Source: Dictyophora rubrovolvata
Lineage: Eukaryota; Basidiomycota; Agaricomycetes; Phallales; Phallaceae
Direction of reading: 5' to 3'
Length of the DNA: 64,000 nt
NCBI GenBank assembly: GCA_029959195.1
Contig: CP114121.1
Location: 620,001-684,000, forward strand
Shown here: positions 24,207-35,351 of the stretch, piece after piece
How the letters are laid out: each line of letters begins with the position of its first letter
How positions within the stretch are numbered: position 1 is the stretch's first letter
The notes under the pieces: generated by a model
Databases searched by the model: none
The model's input: the letters and a program-made list of their open reading frames with translations, nothing else
Told to the model about the DNA's origin: nothing
Translations under genes and position numbers: made by a program

Positions 24207-25458
24207 TTAACCGGGTGGGAGCAGAGTTGCATCGACTGCATCGGACCCTTGTCCTTCTGTCTCTTCTGTTTCGACGTTGATAGGAGTACGCGGCATGACC
24301 ATGAGCCCTAAAAGAAATGGTTGGTGAGTATATAAGAACAGGAGAGAAAGAAAAGGCATCGCACCCGTTCGAGCACTCTCAAGCACACCAAATGGCTGAA
24401 CAAGTTTCAAGAAAGCCTCCACTCTACTGGTCTTTCCCGCCAACTCAACAATAACGCTATTTTCACTGACATCGACCAATTTTCCCCCGAATTGGCCCGC
24501 GAGGTTGGAGATAGACTGCAAATGCTGATGTTTCCGACGGAGCAGCTCGGACGGTGAGATGGTTTCCGCCGGGTGGTACGCCCCTGTCAAAAAAGCCGGG
24601 CGCGCCTGAGATGGCTGCCCTGAAAGTTCAAATGATTGAGCTAATGCCTTTTTAGAATGTTCGGTTTCGGTTTCGGTGTTCGATTGAGAGGGAGTAGGGG
24701 ATGAGGAGCCTGACCATCGTTCGGTACGTGGGGAATGGGAAGGTCCACCGGCTAGTTGATCTTCGAGATATTCAGGTCCTAAAATGGACACCTTGACAAG
24801 TAAAAGTTCACGAGAGATGAGTTTTGTGTCGGTGTAATCCAGGACGGCCCAGACGGGGACCTGTATTCAAGGTGCAGAGTCAGTGGTGTGTTATATATGC
24901 CACGTCATGATTTCGGTAAAGGGGCACTCACAAGATCTTCGACCTGTCTTCGAGCCTGTTCGACGACACCGTCTTGACCGCTTAAAACAATGCACATGCG
25001 ACTGAGGTCTTTGATTTCTGTTTGACACACTACAAGGGAGTCGATGTTGAACCCTCGTCCGGCCAGGATACCTGACACACGAGACAATACACCAGGTTCA
25101 TTTTGGACCAAACAATTCAAGATATGGCTAGAAATGCCAAAAGAAGAAAGAAAAGGTCAGCAAACGTACGATGTGCAAAAACTATAAAAACATACCGTTT
25201 GAAGGGCTGCAAACTTGGTGGAGGGGTATTATACAAAATATTCGAGACGGCCTCTTCAGCAGTGATTTCTCTTGGTAAATCAAGAATCGGCAAGGGTGGG
25301 GGTCTCATTCTGTGAGATTGCTTGTAATCCAAAGCTGAAGTCGAGTCATCTACGCCGCGGGGTGGTTTGGGGATTTGGGGCCCTTGAGCTCTGCACGCCG
25401 ACACCGAGAACGGTCTCGCAGAGAGACGCGTTAACGGCACACGAAAACGCGATAACAT
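24207..25458 (-). CDS. ILV6: Acetolactate synthase small (regulatory) subunit, mitochondrial
   Basis: Regulatory partner of Ilv2 in branched-chain amino-acid synthesis; it stimulates the catalytic subunit and confers valine feedback. Four exons: 25458-25197, 25127-24932, 24860-24366 (approximate end), 24307-24207. The N-terminus MLSRFRVPLTRLSARPFSVSA is a mitochondrial presequence. The second exon begins the ACT domain: NCLVQNEPGVLSRVSGILAGRGFNIDSL is typical for the family (given in part). A second domain follows with RKHQHL, FGGKLVDVSENSVIVEL and VLESARTG. About 100 residues of Ser- and acid-rich linker between the domains (SNTETETE) look lineage-specific. It ends DATLLPPG. Confidence 0.93.
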
Positions 25459-25788
25459 TGCAGAGTGTGCTGCCCACTGCTAATGAGAAAGGTATCAACC
25501 TGTGAGTCGAGCAGGAATTAGTTTACCCCCAAGATTTAAACGCGCCCAGATGCTTTTTTTGACTCGGTGGGGACTAAAAATAATTCTCTTACGTAACACT
25601 TGTATTAATAAGGGATGTCAGAGTAGGCCATTTCAACCATTTCAAGGCCTTTTCGCTGTCCGTTTCGATTTCAGTGAAACGGGGAAATGAACTGAACGAA
25701 ATGACAGTCGTATCTATATATGACTGGTATTTCCGTTACACACCGGACATCTCAATGAAGCGGCCTGCTCTGACATTTCCATTATTAT
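25459..25788. other. Spacer between ILV6 promoter and COG5 3' end
   Basis: 330 bp holding the ILV6 upstream region and the COG5 3' flank. No gene seen. Confidence 0.5.
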
Positions 25789-28700
25789 CTATGAAACGTG
25801 CTTGGCGTATTTAAGCACTGTCCACGCGAGATTTGTATACTCCTCTCCACCGCTCTCCTTTTCATGCATCTTTTCCCAGTGAACTAGCCCGCTTTCTATC
25901 AACGACAGAGATTCTTCTTCAGTGTGTTCTTCCACCCAGCGGACATACTCAGCTTCATGCCAGCCATGTATTGAATGAGGCAGTGGAATCGGTGATCGAA
26001 CCAGAATATGATGCAACACAATCAAGGGTGGAAGATCAGCAGTGGATTCAGAAGTTGCGAGATGGGCGTTGTCGAGAAATAGTAGAGGTCTACGAAGTTG
26101 TATTAGAATTCAAAGTGCTTCAGAGGCACACTGTTGATGTATTTACCTTAACCTACGCAAAGCTCGATAATCGGCACCTACTGCTTCTAACTTGGTTGAT
26201 TTTTGACCTTGTTCCACGGTGAACGTGTTTAAGGCGAATTCAAGTTCTGCCATGTCTGTCGTCAGCTGCAGCTTGCCACCCTCACTTAAAGGCTTGACAA
26301 TTGAAACATGGAGAACGAATGTTTTTAACGCATGTTTGACGAAGCTCAGCGTCCTTTGAAAATCCTCTCAAACACCAGAAATGAAAGAAAAGACGAATAT
26401 ACGACATACCAATTATGCGATATCTCCCCCAGGTTGAATCTGTTAAGGATCTCTTTGCGGATGAACGAAAGTTTTTCGACTAGCTCTTTCATATAAGCAC
26501 TGGCACCTCCCATCCCAGGTTGTGCAGTTTCCAGTGATTTTCCAAAATCGACGTGATGAAGACGAGCTATGATCGAACTTATTTCGCGGCGAATGACCAG
26601 TAACAACGGTTCATACGTCCGTTCACATAAACGTTGAATCATCTAACATCATATTCAGCAACGAGAAGGGCGAAATGGGAACGAATACAAGCATACGCGT
26701 ATACTCAGTTCGAAGACGTTGTAGACCACGTCAGGATGCTCGTCTTTTAATTTCTCAACTTGAGTCCAGCAACTATACAGGGCAGCTATCAGCTGTGCAT
26801 TTAGAACAAGTTGTGGTGATGCAGAAGGTCCGAGCACCGATGTTGCGCTACGATCTCGAACAACCTGGTAAAGTATAAATGACGAACAAACGAAAAAAAC
26901 GACGACGGTGTGTACAGACCATGGCATCAATTCTATTCACAAATCCTTCCAACGCAACATTGACGTTTTTGGCAACTGATCTAACAAGCAGTGGATCAAA
27001 CTTCGCCGAGTCCAGCTCATTGGCAACAGTCCGAGCAATGGCAAGACCTTCGGCAATACCAGGTGGTGCTCGAATTCCACCAGACATGGCTTGGCCGACC
27101 GATTCATTCAGTCTGTTAAGGGAGCGTGACATGTAAAGAGACTCAAAATGCGAGATGGAACGAAGAATTAGGACGGTTTCGGGACTTTGGAAAGCTGGAT
27201 TATATGACGTATCGGTATGCAAAGCAATCTTTGCGAAGAACTCGTGAAATAGACGCAAGAGACGCGGATAGCCTACTCCAAGGGTTTGTTGAAGGAAACT
27301 CGAGTCTGGGTGAACAGAATGTTAACATTGGCATTTGAAAATTATGAAAACCGACATAGGACTTACTTTTGCCAGCATCGATAGAGTGTTTCTCTATTGA
27401 ACGAGACACCACTGTCCAAAATATCGCGCTGGGCTTATTTTCAAGAACTTTCATGACTTCATCAAGAAAGGGCTTCTGGGAGGTGGCATCCGTTTTGGTG
27501 TTTAACACTTTTTCGAGGGCATATACCTGCAAAGAGCTTGACCTTACAGATATCGGAGGCGGATTGTATTATCCGTACCTTTATGCAGCAGCTCGAAAGA
27601 TCTTCTATTAGCGTCTCTAGCCGGCTCCATAGAGCTGACGTCCACTGAGGTGCTGTCAAATTAGTCGGCTCTGTTCGAATTCTTGACCTGTAGATAAGGC
27701 CTTGCGAGCTGGAAGTTTCTGTACACAACAGGTTTAGAAAGAAAGAGAGCTACATAATTTAACAGGTTGCTACCTTTAGCATTGGCCTCCTTGGAGATCC
27801 GAGTGACGTCAAAAGCAAATTGTATTCGTGCCCGTACTGTTTCTGTAAGATCCGTGATGAGTGATTGGACAAGCTGAGGGAGTTGGCTTAGGTTGAAGGC
27901 GGTTTGAAGAGATGAAGCCAATAGAGACCGATTCTGAGAAATGCCTTGAGTACTTTTCGGCCTTGATATTTTCACTGACTTTAACCTACCGTCGTCGCTA
28001 GTCCTGACATGACCATTGACTCCATCTCAGATGTTACTTGTGCATGAGCTGCTTCAAGGGATGGAATATATGACAAGACGACCTTTATTGAACGAAGAGG
28101 AATTGCATCAGGCTCCGTCACAGAAGAGTCCGGTTCTGACTTTGTGTCGGGATCTATAGGCGAACTAGGTTGAACTGCCGAATCCTCTAGCAGAGATACT
28201 GGGCGGATGCGGTTTCGTCAGTTCAGTGTTCCTTGCTAAATCGTGGGGCATCTCACCAAGTTCCGAAATGCTCAACGCGGCCCTTGCCAAATTCCGCTCA
28301 TTCTCGCCTTCATAGTCATCTTCCTCAGGACCAGTTGACATCTTCCGCGGAGTCCTTTTCTTATTACTTTCTTCTGTGTTGTTGCTCTCCTGTTGTTTAT
28401 TTATTTCTCCCATTTGGATCTCAAGTCGCCGAGCAACAATCACAAATCGTGACACCCGCCGTAGTACATCTAATGCAAGCTGCAATCTTCGTAAGCGGTT
28501 TACATGACCTTCCAACGTTTGATATGGTACGCGAATCTTCTGCCGGAGTCTATAAAAAAGGAGATGAAAACGGTTCATTCGCCATAAAATCAAGTATACT
28601 TACTGACCTTTCTAACGACTGCGTCACTTCTGTCAGTCCACGTCGAACGGCTGCTAAAGACTGCTGTAACTCCAAGGTCTCCGCGGTCCTAATCAATAGC

Positions 28701-29105
28701 GTTTCATGATGGGTCGTAACCTACATTTAAAAACAAAAACGTCGGCTCTCGGAACAATTCACAAAAACAGTCGCAGAAAGAGCAGAGAAGAGTAACATAC
28801 CACGGATCTAAGCTGTTTTGCCACATCATCAATTCCGAGATTCAGTTTTGTCAATGCGAGAGAAATGTCCTCTTTTGGTAGTTCAATTCCCGTGCCTCTG
28901 TTATTCGCTGTCGGTGTCGGGTTTTTTGTTAACGAAGTGGTTTTACTGCCGGAGGCTTCAGCATTGGGGTACGGTTCGCCCGCAAGGACAGCATTGGCGT
29001 AGTCGTTTGGATCAAAATCATGTCGAGAAAATATGCTATAATCTTTGATTGAAACAAATTGAAGACAAACATTTTTCGATAATAAGGAATTAGCTCACCA
29101 TTCAT
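25789..29105 (-). CDS. COG5: Conserved oligomeric Golgi complex subunit 5
   Basis: Subunit of the COG tether that recycles glycosylation enzymes within the Golgi. The start region reads SIFSRHDFDPNDYANAVLAGE, matching the Cog5 N-terminus. Then come LALTKLNLGIDDV, the coiled region RQKIRVPYQTLEGHVNRLRRL, SLLASSLQTAFNL and, near the end, LNTFTVEQGQ and LHHILVRSPIPLPHSIHGW. The gene has about a dozen short introns. The predicted first coding exon is only 7 nt (29099-29105, ATGAATG) before a gtgagc donor, giving MND then YSIF. One internal junction reads TTV then GISQ through a donor inside gtaggtt; this keeps the frame. An acidic insert (EEDDYEGENE) sits in the first third. Confidence 0.88.
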
Positions 29106-29841
29106 GGCCTCTGACCTTGTAGTTTCGACGATTACATAATCGATTTTTGTCCCGCTCAAATTCAAACACGAACGGTATTCCAGCTCGTGAACGTCAGGCT
29201 CATCACGGCTTCACTTGGCTCAAAGTTTTTCAGCGAAACAAATTCTTTCGAGGTGCCCTTGTATTTCAAATTGAAATTTTATACCTGGGAACGGATCTAA
29301 TACGCCACATGATAACGACTACTAGTGCTAACGTGTCATTTATCCAACTTGGCCTCACATGTCGGATCCACGCCGAAGGATATTCGCTGAAAGGCCATCA
29401 TTATTTGATATATATAAGACACTGTTAGGGAAAGTGAGCTCATACTGTTTATCTTTGGGAGTGCTTCTAACGGGGTATTCTTGATGAAGCTTATTATACT
29501 TGCGTGGCTATTGACACTGCGCACGGCACTAAGCCCCATGATGGAAACAAGTTCAAGGAATGATAGTCGGCGATCGGCGGATGCTAATTACTCAGAGAGT
29601 CAATCAGATTCAAGAACATCATTTGATTTTGTTGAATCAATCAAATAGTGTGCCCTCGAACGGGGGCGGAATGCACTATTCGAAGTCCGTGCTAGTTGTA
29701 TCTCTAATTATTGAAAGCAAGTATGGGCATAATCGGCGGACTTAACAATTCTATTCCAGCTTAAAAGTCCTTTCGTATTTAGTCTAAATAGCCTTACCCC
29801 AGGCTAGTATTCATCAATTCCCCATATTCTATACATCAAAC
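29106..29841. other. Divergent spacer, COG5 and P450
   Basis: 736 bp between head-to-head genes, holding both promoters. No clear TATA box was seen for the P450 side and no further gene. Confidence 0.45.
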
Positions 29842-31960
29842 ATGGGTCACTCCCCAATCGCCCTAGACTTTTTTGTAATTGCTGCATGTCTGGCGTGCAT
29901 ATTTTATGTCAGACGGTTCAAGACACCTGTGCCAAAAGGTCAAAAGCTTTGTTTTGTAGTAAATCTCGTGCCTGACTCTCAATAGGGTATCGCTTACCTC
30001 CAGGACCCTCAGGTCAATTTATTCTCGGCAATATAAGAGACCTGCGTCGCCGGAAAGTATGGGAAATACTTGACCTTTGGTCACAGCGATATGGTGATTG
30101 GCACCTTCCTCATGTATATTCACTCCACACTTCGTTACTCACCACCGCGCTTGGTTAGGAGACCTTGTGTATATCAATGCATTGGGTACCTCAATACTTC
30201 TTGTCAATTCTCATGACCTAGCCCGAGAATTATTTGAGAAGCGCGGAGCTATATATTCAGACCGGTATCAATCCACTATGTTCAAATTGTATGTTCTTTG
30301 TAGTTGAGATAGACAAATGTCAGCTGAGAAACGTAGGGTCGGCTTTGATTGGACTGTAAAAGTCTTACAATATGGAGATCTATGGCGTCGTCATCGAAGC
30401 GGATTTTACCCTTTGACAAGCAACGCAAGAATAAGCAAATACGAAGGACTGCAGTATAAGCATTCTCGGTACGCATATATAATGTCATATGCAGTCTACG
30501 AGAACAACATTGCTTTTTTTAGTAATTTACTGACGCGCTTGCTACACTCTCCGAACGAGTTTTTGAATCACATTAGACGGAGCCTTGGAGAACTGGTGTT
30601 GGAGGTAAATCTTGTTTTTCTGTGATTTACTATTGACAAATACCCCATTTAGACAACTTACGGCATTGTAGCTTTGCCGGAGAAAGATCCCTATCTCGAA
30701 TTATCGGAGGAACTTGTCGTGAAGCTTGGCGAAACTGGTATTCCAGGAAATTACTTAGTAGATGTCATCCCCTTATGTGAGCTCATCCTTATCTTCAAAG
30801 AGCAATTTTTTATAAATCTTCTAGTGAGATTTATTCCAGCTTGGTTTCCCGGCGCTACTTTCCAGCGTGATGCTCAGAGGTTCCGTAAGTTAGCAGATAA
30901 GGTTCTCAACATGCCTTTCGACACTGTTAGAAAGAATATGGTAAAACCAAACATTTAGATTTAGCTTCATCTATCTCTCATGTTTCATAGAAAAAAGGAA
31001 CCGCTCGCTCCTCGGTCCTGCTTGACCTACTTTCCGATTTTGACTCGGAAGCACTGGGTCCAGATCAAGAAGACATTATTCGCTCTAATGCCGGCTCAGT
31101 CTATATGGCTAGTATAGATTCTGTAAGCATATATCTCACGAAAAATGAACCATGCAATAACGATACACTAGACGGATGCAGCAATGCGAGTTTTCTTCCT
31201 TGCAATGGCGTTATACCCGGAAACCCAACGAATTGCCCAACATGAAATTGATCAAACCATAGGAAAAGAGGCTTTTCTAACGTTTCAAGACAGACAAAGG
31301 TTGCCTTATGTACAAGCTCTGTGTAAAGAAGTCATGCGATGGCGACCTGTTACTCCAATTGCTGTTCCCCATGTTCTTCGGCAAGACGACTTAATAGGCG
31401 ATTACTTCGTGCCTAAGGGGACCGTTGTGATCGGTAACACGTGGTCAGCTTTTCCTATTAATGTTAAAGACACTTTCATGCTTAATTTATTTAGGTCGTT
31501 ACTACACAGAGAATCTGTTTTTGGTCACGATGCTGACAAGTTCAGACCAGAAAGATTTTTGAATGGCGGGATCAAGAGTTTCGATGCCGCTTTCGGCTAT
31601 GGCAAAAGGTCAGAATCGAATTCGGTTTCACTCATGCATGCATGCAAATCTTTATGCAAACAACCTCTTTTAGGGTCTGCCCGGGAAAATTGTTTGCAGA
31701 AAAGACTTTGTTTATCATGATAGCCCATATTCTTCAATCGTTTTCAATCTCGCCCTTGCCAAATGGGCAGTCGCTCGATCCGAACAACTTTGACTTTGGA
31801 CTAATTTTGTGCGTCAGGGTTACTATAACCGCGGCCTCTGAATGATTTATTGAAATTCAACAGAAAGCCGTTACAATTTGAATGCGAGGTCGTCCTGAGA
31901 TATAAAACATCTGAGGCTCTTTTCAAGCGGTTGGCGGAGGTAGGAGCCATTGATTCTTGA
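29842..31960 (+). CDS. Cytochrome P450, copy 6 (intact)
   Basis: Starts MGHSPIALDFFVIAACLA (anchor), then FKTPVPKG and YRLPPGPSGQFILGNIRD. Conserved intron positions again. Motifs: MASIDS (I-helix, Ser in place of Thr), EVMRW, FRPERF, and haem loop FGYGKRVCPGK with Lys where the other copies mostly have Arg. All exons join in frame to a stop after VGAIDS. About 510 residues. Together with the next gene it forms a same-strand pair 590 bp apart. Substrate unknown. Confidence 0.87.
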
Positions 31961-32551
31961 ATATACATATCTTGTCCGGCCGGTGGCGACCGGTAACTAA
32001 AGAACTGCCTGGAAAAAAAATTGGACATCTAATGTATGTGTGTATGTTTGGATGTACGTACCTGCATCATCAGAATTTAAGCAAGTGCCTGCTTTGATTT
32101 ATTTATTTTTGAATAAATTCGGCATGTGATCCGGTCGTTCATTAATTCAATCGCTCGTTGGCTACACTGAGATCTCTCATTCACTTCAAGCTGCTTCCGC
32201 TCCAAATTCTCTAAGTGAAAACTGATCTGTCCAAAAAATTTTCAAGCAAAGAAAGATGATAGGTAATGTGATTTCGAAAGATTTTTGCATATGTACGGTT
32301 TAATGGTGCTATACTCTTTTTACATAAGTGGGTGCCATTATACATGTGCCAATGTGACAAACAGCCGATACATATTCAATCTGTTCTATCGCACCAAAGG
32401 CCGCCGTGAAATCATAATTGATTTGTTTGAATGGGGCCTAGTCCAAAAAAATGGCGTTTTTCAACATAAACTCTCATTGGTTGCCGTTTAAAAAGCCAAA
32501 GAATGGTCCCTGCCTCCCCCCCTTACCTCTCCTCCGTATCAATTCACAACC
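31961..32551. other. Spacer between P450 copies 6 and 7
   Basis: Holds the 3' flank of copy 6 and the promoter of copy 7. No gene was recognised. Confidence 0.5.
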
Positions 32552-34670
32552 ATGATTTATGGTTTCTTGTTAGTGATCTCACTCGTCGCTACAGTCTATA
32601 CCATCCACTCGTCGAGATCGCGCGTCCCCCGCGGTATGTCTCTTGATAGAAGATTCTGAAGTTAAGAATAAATGTTTTGATAAGGTTTACGACTTCCTCC
32701 TGGACCTCCTCGGCGTCCTCTGATCGGGAATCTCCTTGATATGCCCCGAGAGAAGGAGTGGTTGACTTATAATAAATGGGCAAAGACTTATGGTGCGTGC
32801 GTCGATCTCTACGAATAGTGTTTCTGTATGTATTGATCTTACTTTTATTTGCTAGGCGATCTGGTTTATGTCGAGATGTTTGGCACATCGATCCTCCTCG
32901 TCAATTCGGCGGATTTGGCACGAGAATTATTCGAAAAGCGCGGGGCGATATATTCGAATCGATATAATTCGGTAGTGTTAAATGAATTGTAAGTTTATGA
33001 ATTATTATGTATAGGAGTACATGGCATAGGGCACTGAACTGTTAAGAATTGGTATGGGCTGGACAATCATTATGATGCCATACGGAGAGATTTGGCGTCG
33101 CTATCGCGCTGTATTCAACCAGTTTTTCACTCAATCGGCGGCCAAGAACTATCACTTGCGTCATCTAAAGCATACGAAGTAAGCGGGTCAAAAAATGAAA
33201 GAAACAGAATTTGATGGTTCTTCAGAGTATTTCTACGCAAGCTTTATGAGACCCCGGAGAAATTCCTAAAACATACGCGGTATGGGTTGGGAGCTATCAT
33301 ATTAGATGTAATTATCCCCTTTTTTCCGAGTTGTTTCACGCCATCCATCGATTTTCAGGTAGCATATGGTCTTGAGGTCAATTCTGAGAATGGTTCTCTT
33401 CTTGAACTGTCGGAGCACACTATTCATAAAGTAACCGAGGCTGCCGTACCTGGAAGATATTTAGCAGATGTCATACCATTTCGTCAGTATTCTTAATCTT
33501 AGTATGGAAGCGCAATTAATATTTCTTTTAGTGAAATATGTTCCTGCATGGTTTCCGGGGGCTGGTTTTCAGAAAGAGCTGAGTCACTTGGCCAAACAGG
33601 TGGTTACCATGCTCAATCTGCCCGTGAGTCTGGTGAAGGAGACATTGGTGAGTAAGGAGCTAGGTCAACCAGTTTACTGACCTTATTGGTAGAGGAAGAG
33701 CACTGCTGTACCGTCAGTTGCATCGACATTGATAGAACGTTATGAAAATGATCCAAATCCTCCGGAAGATTTTGAAGATATCATTCGTTTTGTCCCTGGC
33801 ATCATGTATGTAGCCGGGATTGATACTGTGTGTCCATACCTTCATAATGAGAGTCATTAAGCTCAACCTTCATGATAGATGGAGGGTGCAATGATCACAT
33901 TCTTTTTGGCTATGCTACTTCATCCACGAGCTCAACGAAGCGCACAAACCGAGCTGGACAGTGTCATAGAGCTTGGTTCATTACCATCTTTTGAAGATAA
34001 AGAAAGCCTTCCTTATTTACGGGCTTTGTTGAAAGAAGTTCTGCGCTGGAACACCGTCGCAAACGTTGCCGTTCCGCATGTCCTTGATCAAGATGATATC
34101 ATTGGGGAATATTTCATCCCAAAGAATACCATTGTAATGGGCAACTCATGGTATCTATCTATCAACCAGTAGAACATAACATCATCTTCTATTTTCTTTC
34201 ATCTTGATTTAGGACATTATTCCGCAGCAAAGACGTATACGGTCCAGATGCCGACGAGTTCAGGCCGGAACGCTTCTTCGAGGGGGCTAAAGATCCCGAC
34301 TGGGCTTTTGGATATGGAAGACGGTAATACTCGTCTTTATCGACGCGTCAAACATTTCTGGATGTTAAATGCCACTATTGTATAGAATTTGCCCTGGAAG
34401 ATTATTAGGAGAAGATGTACTGTTCATTACTATGGCCTCTGTGCTCTATCTGTTCGATATTTTGCCAGTTGAAGATGAGAATGGACCGTGTCTCCCAGGA
34501 GATGAAGATTATGAGTCGGGTCTTGTTTTGTGAGCTTTCATTCATATATCCTTTTCTGAGCAAATTTATAAGCTCGCATACTTAGGCGACCAAAGCCGTT
34601 CCCTTGTAGAATAGTTCCCAGGTCCCCTAAAGCGGTGGATTTACTGAACCAACTGAAAAAAACACCCTGA
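32552..34670 (+). CDS. Cytochrome P450, copy 7 (intact)
   Basis: Starts MIYGFLLVISLVATVY (anchor), then RVPRG and LRLPPGPPRRPLIGNLLD. It shares the 12-exon plan. Motifs: VAGIDT (I-helix), EVLRWN, FRPERF and FGYGRRICPGR split by an intron. It ends LLNQLKKTP. All junctions are in frame with GT-AG sites. Distinct from the 1-4 subgroup: ETPEKFLKHT for the usual C-helix-downstream segment and an acidic NDPNPPEDFED region before the I-helix. Product about 510 residues. Confidence 0.87.
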
Positions 34671-35351
34671 AACCAGTCCTTCGTATTTTAGTTCTTTAGC
34701 TGTCATCCATTCGTTTTACCATACATTAAATAAGTCATTCCTTACAATCGAAAGCTATACGCGAGAATCGAAGTAAAGGTAGTAGTAGTATGTACTTTTA
34801 ACGGGTAGTATTTGAATATGAATCTTCATACGTGTCTGCAATTGCCTAGCACTATAAATAGATAATTTTGCCCATTAAAAAATCTAAGCTCGCAATCAGA
34901 AAATGAGTCAGCACGGGGTCGAATCCGCGGAACGAGAGGACCGCGAGCGCGTCGCGTGCTCGGCGCTGTTTCTTCTCGAGCTTCGACGACACTCCACACC
35001 AGCTGTCCTCATGAATCCCATTACGGCACACAGAAAATGGATGATTATCTCCAGCCCCTGATATATTGCCAACAGAGCTATTCAGGTTTTCTTGGCTTAA
35101 ACAACGTGATCTCCAGCGTAGAATATCGCTGATCAATCGCGAAATGAATGTATATGTACGCCTGATTTCAAAGCTTCTACATGGGCTTCTAGGCTTGTAA
35201 ACGAAATTTACACACGCCATTTATCATTTGTAAGTAGTATAACCCATTAGTTATATAACAACTTTCGGTTTGCTTTTCACGCTCAGCTGAAGTGGTCCAT
35301 TTCCCGGCAACCTCCTATAATCGATCCCGAGCAAGCCTGACGTCTTTTACT
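34671..35351. other. Spacer between P450 copy 7 and carboxypeptidase
   Basis: 681 bp. Only weak unsupported frames. Likely the terminator of the P450 and the promoter of the peptidase. Confidence 0.45.

Noticed and set aside
278-34670. Secondary-metabolite gene cluster
   Set aside because: No terpene synthase, PKS, NRPS, prenyltransferase or transporter occurs among the P450 genes; the interleaved genes are housekeeping.
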